Positions 6,607-10,713 of a DNA stretch of 10,713 bases are shown piece after piece (position 1 is the first letter of the stretch; every line of letters begins with the position of its first letter). The position numbers were made by a program, and so were the translations under genes. The notes under the pieces are model-generated. The model searched no databases, was not told where the DNA came from, and worked only from the letters and a program-made list of their open reading frames with translations. This stretch comes from Podila epigama (lineage: Eukaryota > Mortierellomycota > Mortierellomycetes > Mortierellales > Mortierellaceae), in assembly GCA_015679605.1 (NCBI GenBank), contig JAAAVE010001047.1, positions 1 through 10,713 on the forward strand, written 5' to 3'.

Positions 6607-9600
6607 TCAGCGGTATTCCCGCTCAACACTGATAGGAAAGAAGCCACCCTGGCTCTTCTCCTCAAACTCTTGCTCCAAGTTTTGTGGATGCTGTTGTTGA
6701 TGTTGCTTGTGATTCCTTAGCCGTTGCTGTTGCTGATACGCAAGAACATCCGCCTCTGCACCACGACTCAGATGCTTCGTCACCGTGCCACTCATGGGCG
6801 ACGAAATAGGTGGAGCCGACCTTGGTCCGCTCTTGGAGGTGTTTATACGGGGTGGGACCCTTGTGACAATCGTTGTCTCCGTATACGCAACCTTTCCTAT
6901 GCTCGGCAGAGTCACGTCTTCGCGGCGCGTCGTAACAGGAGGCGATGTATGCTCCCAGGTGTTGTAGGAAGATGCAGGTGGGTTACATTCGTATGGCAAA
7001 GGATGATCCAAGTGACTGTCATCATGGCCAGTGACCTCGATTGTCGCATTGCCTGGAACACCATTCTCCAAAGCCAGAGGTGACTTGGGGTCCCAAACAC
7101 CTGTGAGAGACTTTTTCCTTCCACCTCCACCGCCTCCGCTACCAAGCGTTGAGGAGGACGGGTAGGAAGGGCACGATGGACGATCACCATTCTTGGAATT
7201 GTAATTGCTTCGAACGTCTGCAGTTCGACGGCGTTGGTTTCGCTTGCGGTATATCATGATGGCACCCGCTGTGATCAATAGAGCCACAATAGCACCAGAA
7301 CAAGCAATGGCAAGCACCAAGCCAATGAACTTGTTGTTTGGACGCGACAGATCTGAGCTGTTGTCATTGCCCCGGTTCCCTAGACCAGAGTTGGAGTCTG
7401 CACCATAGCCTTCAGAGCCAGCGGTTCTCGAAACAAAGGTATTGACCCAGCCTTGTTCAAAGAGGGAATAGACCATGGTGCTCTCCTCAATGGACGGCAG
7501 GTTGTTTGGTGTCGATGTGGGGTTTGAGTAGAACCCTATATGATGACATCGTATCCGGGGAGCAAAAAGCGAGCAATGGAGAGTTTACGTGAGATGTGAA
7601 TTCATAATCTGCGATAGTTTTTTTTGCTCAATGTAATTTTTTTCCCCCTTACCTCCCCAGACAATGAACTGGTTTCCGCTCATAGTGCAGGCAGAATAAC
7701 TTCGACCACGGACAGTGTTTGAAGAGGACATTGTCCAAGTCCACGTCCGAGTGTCCAAAAAGTAGATCGAATGATCTGAAGTGGAGCTTCGGTTGACAAA
7801 TCCACCAAAGACAGCAATAATCGAGCCATCTTCATCTAGTGAGTTGAATATGATATATGCAGAAAGTATGGACATTGAGATTGGATTGATGAGGACAATA
7901 GGAAGGTGTTTGTCATGCGGTGCGCAAACGATTTGAAAAAAAAATGTGCACACTGTTAGTAAAACGAAGTGAAGAGGGGATAGGGAAACCTTACTGCTGG
8001 CAATGCAATGGGCAGTGCGTGAAGATGGAAAGTGGCCTTTTGTGGCCTATGACGATTAGGAGTAACGAGAGGCATCAAAGTAGTGAAAGAAGAAGAAAAA
8101 GAAGAAAAGGAAGAAAAGGAAGGAATAAAAAGGAATGATGAAAAAATTGTTTTTTTTTTCAACAAGGTTAGAGACTTGAGAATACTCGGCGTGGACTGTT
8201 GTTTTATAGATGTGATTAATTTGACTGTCTTGAAAGTCGAGTCGTGGGTGAAGAAGGAAGGAACAAAGCGTGTTAAATGAAAGTGCGGAGGTGCTCCTGA
8301 GTGAAGTGAAGTGAGGCGAACATCCAGCTCGAACTCAATGTGACCACAAAAATCTAGTCTTGTCTGATAGCCGAGGTGCAGGCCGAGTCCCACAAACGTG
8401 TGGATGACATGTCTTGTCAAACGTTGTCGATCCAATGCTCAATCATAAATAGGAATTAAGGATGCTTAAAGGTAATCACGAGGGACATGTTGTTTGTAGA
8501 TAGAAAGATGTGCCAGTCAAGTGCGGTAGTCATGTCTCCAGCGCTCTTGAATATAATAGCTTTTTCTTTGGTCACCGCAAATGACCAAAGTTTAAACCGA
8601 GAAATAATATGCATAATAGATAAGATGGTACATACTATCGATTTCTTACGCGTCTCCTAGGAAATCAACATTCCTTCTTTTTCTTCTCCTATACATTTTT
8701 CATATTCGCTACTCTTGTCTTAATCCTTCTTGTTCGTTGCTCGCCCTTCTTTATTTTGAAATTTTATTTCATATTTCTTTACAGCCTTTTGCACCATCTT
8801 ATCGAACCTTTTCTAGTATCTTTTTGTTAAATTTCTCTTTCCTTCTTCCTTTCTTTTATTCTCTCTCTTTTAGGCAACATTCACTTTTTCTTTCTTTTCA
8901 GCATGGTGGCAATCTCCCCTTTCTTCCTACACACGGCCTTCGGTTCCATTTGGTCGCAACAAACACGCTTCATTTCCTCATATACATAGACACAACATGC
9001 AGTGTGAATTACAAAAAAAAAAAAAAATCATACCTGTGCAGACCAAGCCGCAGAAGAGCCCAAGTTAGAGGAACTAGACATGGACCCAGAGTTATAACTG
9101 GAAATGGGAGATCCAGAGGCGGAACCAGAGGTGTAATCACGACGGTTGATTCTATTGTCATTACTATAGGAAGAGGTCGTGGTCATGTTGGCACTAGGCT
9201 TGTAGAGGTACACGACATTCGACTCGGCGTTGTCAGTGACACCACCGACAAGAATCATTGCATTCTTGCTGGTCAACCAGGTGGCGGTACCGCCTTGAAT
9301 ATTTTGAGGACCAGGATGCGGTATATTCGTTTCGGAGACGACGCTGGATTGGATATTATACACATCAAAGGCGTTAGACCGGCCAGCACCGCTCTGGCCG
9401 GCATCACCACCAATGAAGTAGATTTGACCTCCGGGCAATGGGTCAGAGGCGATGGCCATGTCCCGACGGGTGGGGTCTGCAACCATGGCGGAGTCGGTAC
9501 CAATCCAAGAACCTGTACTGGTCGAAAAGATGTTTATAAAATTGGGAGTGGTATAGGGCGAGCCGACTTCACGACCAAAAGTGATGAATGAGTTCATGTC

Positions 9601-9855
9601 GGACGAGAATCCACCAGAGTGGTATGCGTTGATGGGACCAGAAGGAAGAGTGTTCCATACGGGGCTGGTTGTGTGCCAACTGCGGGAAAGGTCGAGAGCG
9701 TAGAACTGGTTGACGAGGTTGCCACCACCCAGATCGCCACCTTGGACATAAAGGCGGTCACGGAAGGTCGCATGAGCTGAACCTCCAGTTGGATGAGGTT
9801 GTGCATGCAGTGTCGTAAAAAGGGCAAGTGCACATATTAATGTGAGTGATCCCAT
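6607..9855 (-). CDS. Kelch gene 2 (K2): secreted Kelch propeller protein with one membrane helix and disordered tail, 661 aa
   Basis: Four exons, 9855-9034, 8046-7995, 7835-7653 and 7535-6607, join to 1986 nt with matching phases (0, 1, 1). Residues 1-18 are a signal peptide (MGSLTLICALALFTTLHA), with mature start QPHPTGG as in K1. Kelch blades span about 33-353: RLYVQGGD, SFITFGRE, QIYFIGGDAG, MILVGGV, SIIAVFGGFV and QFIVWGG. A Ser/Thr/Asn-rich insert of about 45 residues (221-269, with an NMT site) separates YLYKP from AWSAQ, where K1 has only a few residues. A polar stalk (about 385-420) leads to a helix at 422-446 and basic YRKRNQRRR; the tail 447-661 is cytoplasmic, with G6, Q4 and QHQQQHPQ stretches, and ends SVEREYR. 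The exon-3/4 intron at the GG doublet (VWG|G) is absent from K1. Role inferred: surface sensor or adhesin, ligand unknown. The 987-nt first intron is the weak point of the model; the exons fit K1 very well. Confidence 0.87.
7995..8046 (-). other. 52-nt microexon of Kelch gene 2
   Basis: Preceded by CCTAATCGTCATAG (branch-site-like CTAAT plus acceptor) and followed by GTAAGG. It encodes ATKGHFPSSRTAHCIAS plus one base that forms an Asn codon with the exon starting at 7835. Length, both phases and the RTAHC core equal those of the K1 microexon at 1923-1974. Confidence 0.88.
8047..9033 (-). other. Long first intron of Kelch gene 2 (987 nt)
   Basis: It begins GTATGA followed by a 15-base T run and ends CATAG. 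The other introns in the window are 95-162 nt. It holds a purine-rich tract on the plus strand at about 8080-8140, a 9-bp inverted repeat at 8566-8590, and a strongly pyrimidine-rich plus-strand stretch at about 8640-8900 (TTCTTTCTTTTCAG and similar). No missing Kelch coding is needed here, since K1 joins WSTQ directly to the microexon. Neither strand shows a convincing nested gene, and I found no clear terminal repeats or target-site duplication of a mobile element. Confidence 0.65.
8566..8590. repeat. Perfect 9-bp inverted repeat, 7-base loop
   Basis: CTTTGGTCA and TGACCAAAG flank CCGCAAA in the middle of the K2 long intron. It could form a small hairpin or a dyad protein-binding site. A 9-bp perfect arm pair is only slightly unusual in 10 kb, so function is unproven. 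Confidence 0.5.
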
Positions 9856-9954
9856 GGTGCGTGTAATGTGTGCTTGTTGATGAGTGCTGATTGTTGGTGA
9901 GTGTTGCTTGTGGAGATATGTGCTGTAGTTATTATCTTATTATTCTGCAGAAAA

Positions 9955-10006
9955 GGTGAGTGAGAGCGAGAGAAAGAGAGAGAGAAGAGAAATGTGAGAG
10001 AGAAAT
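9955..10006 (-). promoter_or_regulatory. Pyrimidine-rich (CT) tract upstream of Kelch gene 2
   Basis: On the minus strand this is almost pure C and T (TCTCTCTCTTTCTC type), 100-150 nt upstream of the K2 ATG. It is followed by an A/C-rich leader (AACACTCACCAACAATCAGC type) up to the start. CT blocks and CA-rich leaders are typical of filamentous fungal promoters; initiation probably occurs just downstream. Inferred from composition only. Confidence 0.5.
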
Positions 10007-10237
10007 GTTCGGACAAACTAGTTTAATGACACAGTAAGAAAAAGAAAAGAAAAGCCGGAAATGACAAGGATATGAGAGGATATGCAAGAAAAGTAAAAGT
10101 GAAGGGCTGTAACGTGAACGAAAACAAGAAAGTCGATTGGAAAGTGGTGTAGTGCGAGCGGATGCGGAGACAACGCGATGGGAAGTACGAACTTGGATGA
10201 ACATTCGTGTGACGCGGATGGAGTGAAAACGGGGATT

Positions 10238-10245
10238 ATTTTATA
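10238..10245 (-). promoter_or_regulatory. TATA-like box upstream of Kelch gene 2
   Basis: The minus strand reads TATAAAAT, a good TATA match, but it lies about 385 nt from the K2 ATG. It would imply a long leader or an upstream intron. The CT tract at 9955-10006 is a competing core promoter. Confidence 0.25.
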
Positions 10246-10713
10246 GTAAAAACAGGTTGTTGCGAAGCGAGGAGACAGGGACTTGGGCGGGGGGTTTGGA
10301 GTCCATAACAACGAAGCGAGAGACGACAATTGGGTTCGAGGTGGGAATAAACGCCAACACCCATTGCCCATGTCATTGCCCACAATGATGCATGCAGACT
10401 CTGAAAAGGTCAACCAATGAGGCGAAACTCGTAGTTTCGGCAAATGTGCGAAAAACGAATGACGGAGAGCAGTTTTGGTTTTGGTTTTGGTTTTTGGATA
10501 CCAATCCTGCCTTTTGGACGTTAAATTTTGTTCTGTTAACTGGTTCAGGCAAGGGCATAACGTAGTTTTGTGGGACAATGGGCGGCGATGGAGGGAGGGA
10601 AGCTTTGGAAACAAGCATGGATGAAAAAGGAATTCTGTTGACGATCTTCGGCCTGAACCACCGAGATCCTCATGTTTACCAAGTCCCTTCAGTGGACTAT
10701 TAGAGCCCAAAAA
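10246..10713. other. Upstream region of Kelch gene 2; no gene recognised
   Basis: About 470 nt to the right edge. It contains a TTTTGG repeat at 10473-10497 (three perfect units and one with an extra T). A long minus-strand open frame runs through it without an ATG at its start and reads as low-complexity Pro/Ser/Phe-rich sequence, so I do not call it a gene. Probably distal promoter of K2. Confidence 0.5.
10473..10497. repeat. TTTTGG short tandem repeat
   Basis: Three perfect TTTTGG units followed by TTTTTGG. Simple repeat in noncoding sequence; G-doublet spacing is too sparse in this short run to claim a quadruplex. Confidence 0.8.

Noticed and set aside
7956-8435. Minus-strand open frame covering the K2 microexon in another frame (MPLVTPNRHRPQ...)
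   Set aside because: The frame that matches K1 (RTAHC, 52 nt, correct phases) explains this sequence. The longer frame is out of phase and low in complexity.
8737-9591. 284-codon open frame on the plus strand
   Set aside because: It is antisense to K2 exon 1 and to the pyrimidine-rich intron. Its first third is low-complexity Phe/Ser/Leu with a poly-Lys run from an A15 tract, and the rest mirrors Kelch codons. No family resemblance.
10542-10659. 9-bp inverted repeat GGTTCAGGC / GCCTGAACC about 100 bp apart
   Set aside because: Arms this short at this spacing are expected several times by chance in 10 kb; no target-site duplication or mobile-element features.
10018-10710. 230-codon minus-strand open frame upstream of K2
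   Set aside because: It begins without ATG, is rich in Pro, Ser, Phe and His from skewed promoter composition, and resembles no family.
1-10713. CRISPR arrays, bacterial operons, rRNA
   Set aside because: Spliced eukaryotic genes throughout; the only regular spacing is the 84-bp LRR codon periodicity.

Overview
The window is fungal nuclear DNA, and the gene types suggest an early-diverging filamentous fungus, most likely of the Mortierella group (Mortierellomycota). The pointers are: spliced genes with mostly 95-160 nt introns (GTATGT, GTAAGG and GTAC donors, CTAAT-type branch sites), an ER-membrane Asterix homolog, secreted Kelch-repeat proteins with one membrane span and a low-complexity tail, and a ribonuclease-inhibitor-type LRR gene family. 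The phylum is inferred from memory of such families and was not searched. Every gene recognised lies on the minus strand, so the window is best read from right to left.

Layout, left to right. 1-528: a PAT-complex Asterix homolog, with exons 396-528 and 116-233; the last exon should lie beyond the left edge. 685-2774: Kelch gene 1 (K1), three exons, 620 aa. 2775-3710: no recognisable gene; a TATA-like site for K1 and simple repeats. 3845-5593: an LRR gene of about 19 repeats that carries one premature stop and two frameshifts, so it is a pseudogene; a possible first exon lies at 5719-5791. 5926-6289: a second, truncated copy of the 3' end of that LRR gene plus its downstream flank. 6607-9855: Kelch gene 2 (K2), four exons, 661 aa, with an unusually long first intron of 987 nt. 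9856-10713: upstream region of K2 with a pyrimidine-rich tract, a TATA-like box and a short TTTTGG repeat; no gene seen.

K1 and K2 are tandem paralogs with one architecture: signal peptide, mature N terminus beginning QP, six-bladed-type Kelch propeller, Ser/Gly/Asn-rich stalk, one membrane helix, and a long disordered cytoplasmic tail rich in Pro, Gln and His. Their exon structure was rebuilt by matching splice phases. Both contain the same 52-nt microexon encoding a Kelch strand with an RTAHC motif, which no simple open-reading-frame scan shows. They look like cell-surface sensors or adhesins with unrelated tails, but no ligand or pathway can be read from the sequence. The LRR pseudogene and its truncated copy lie between them, so the interval appears to be a duplicating, decaying part of an otherwise compact locus.
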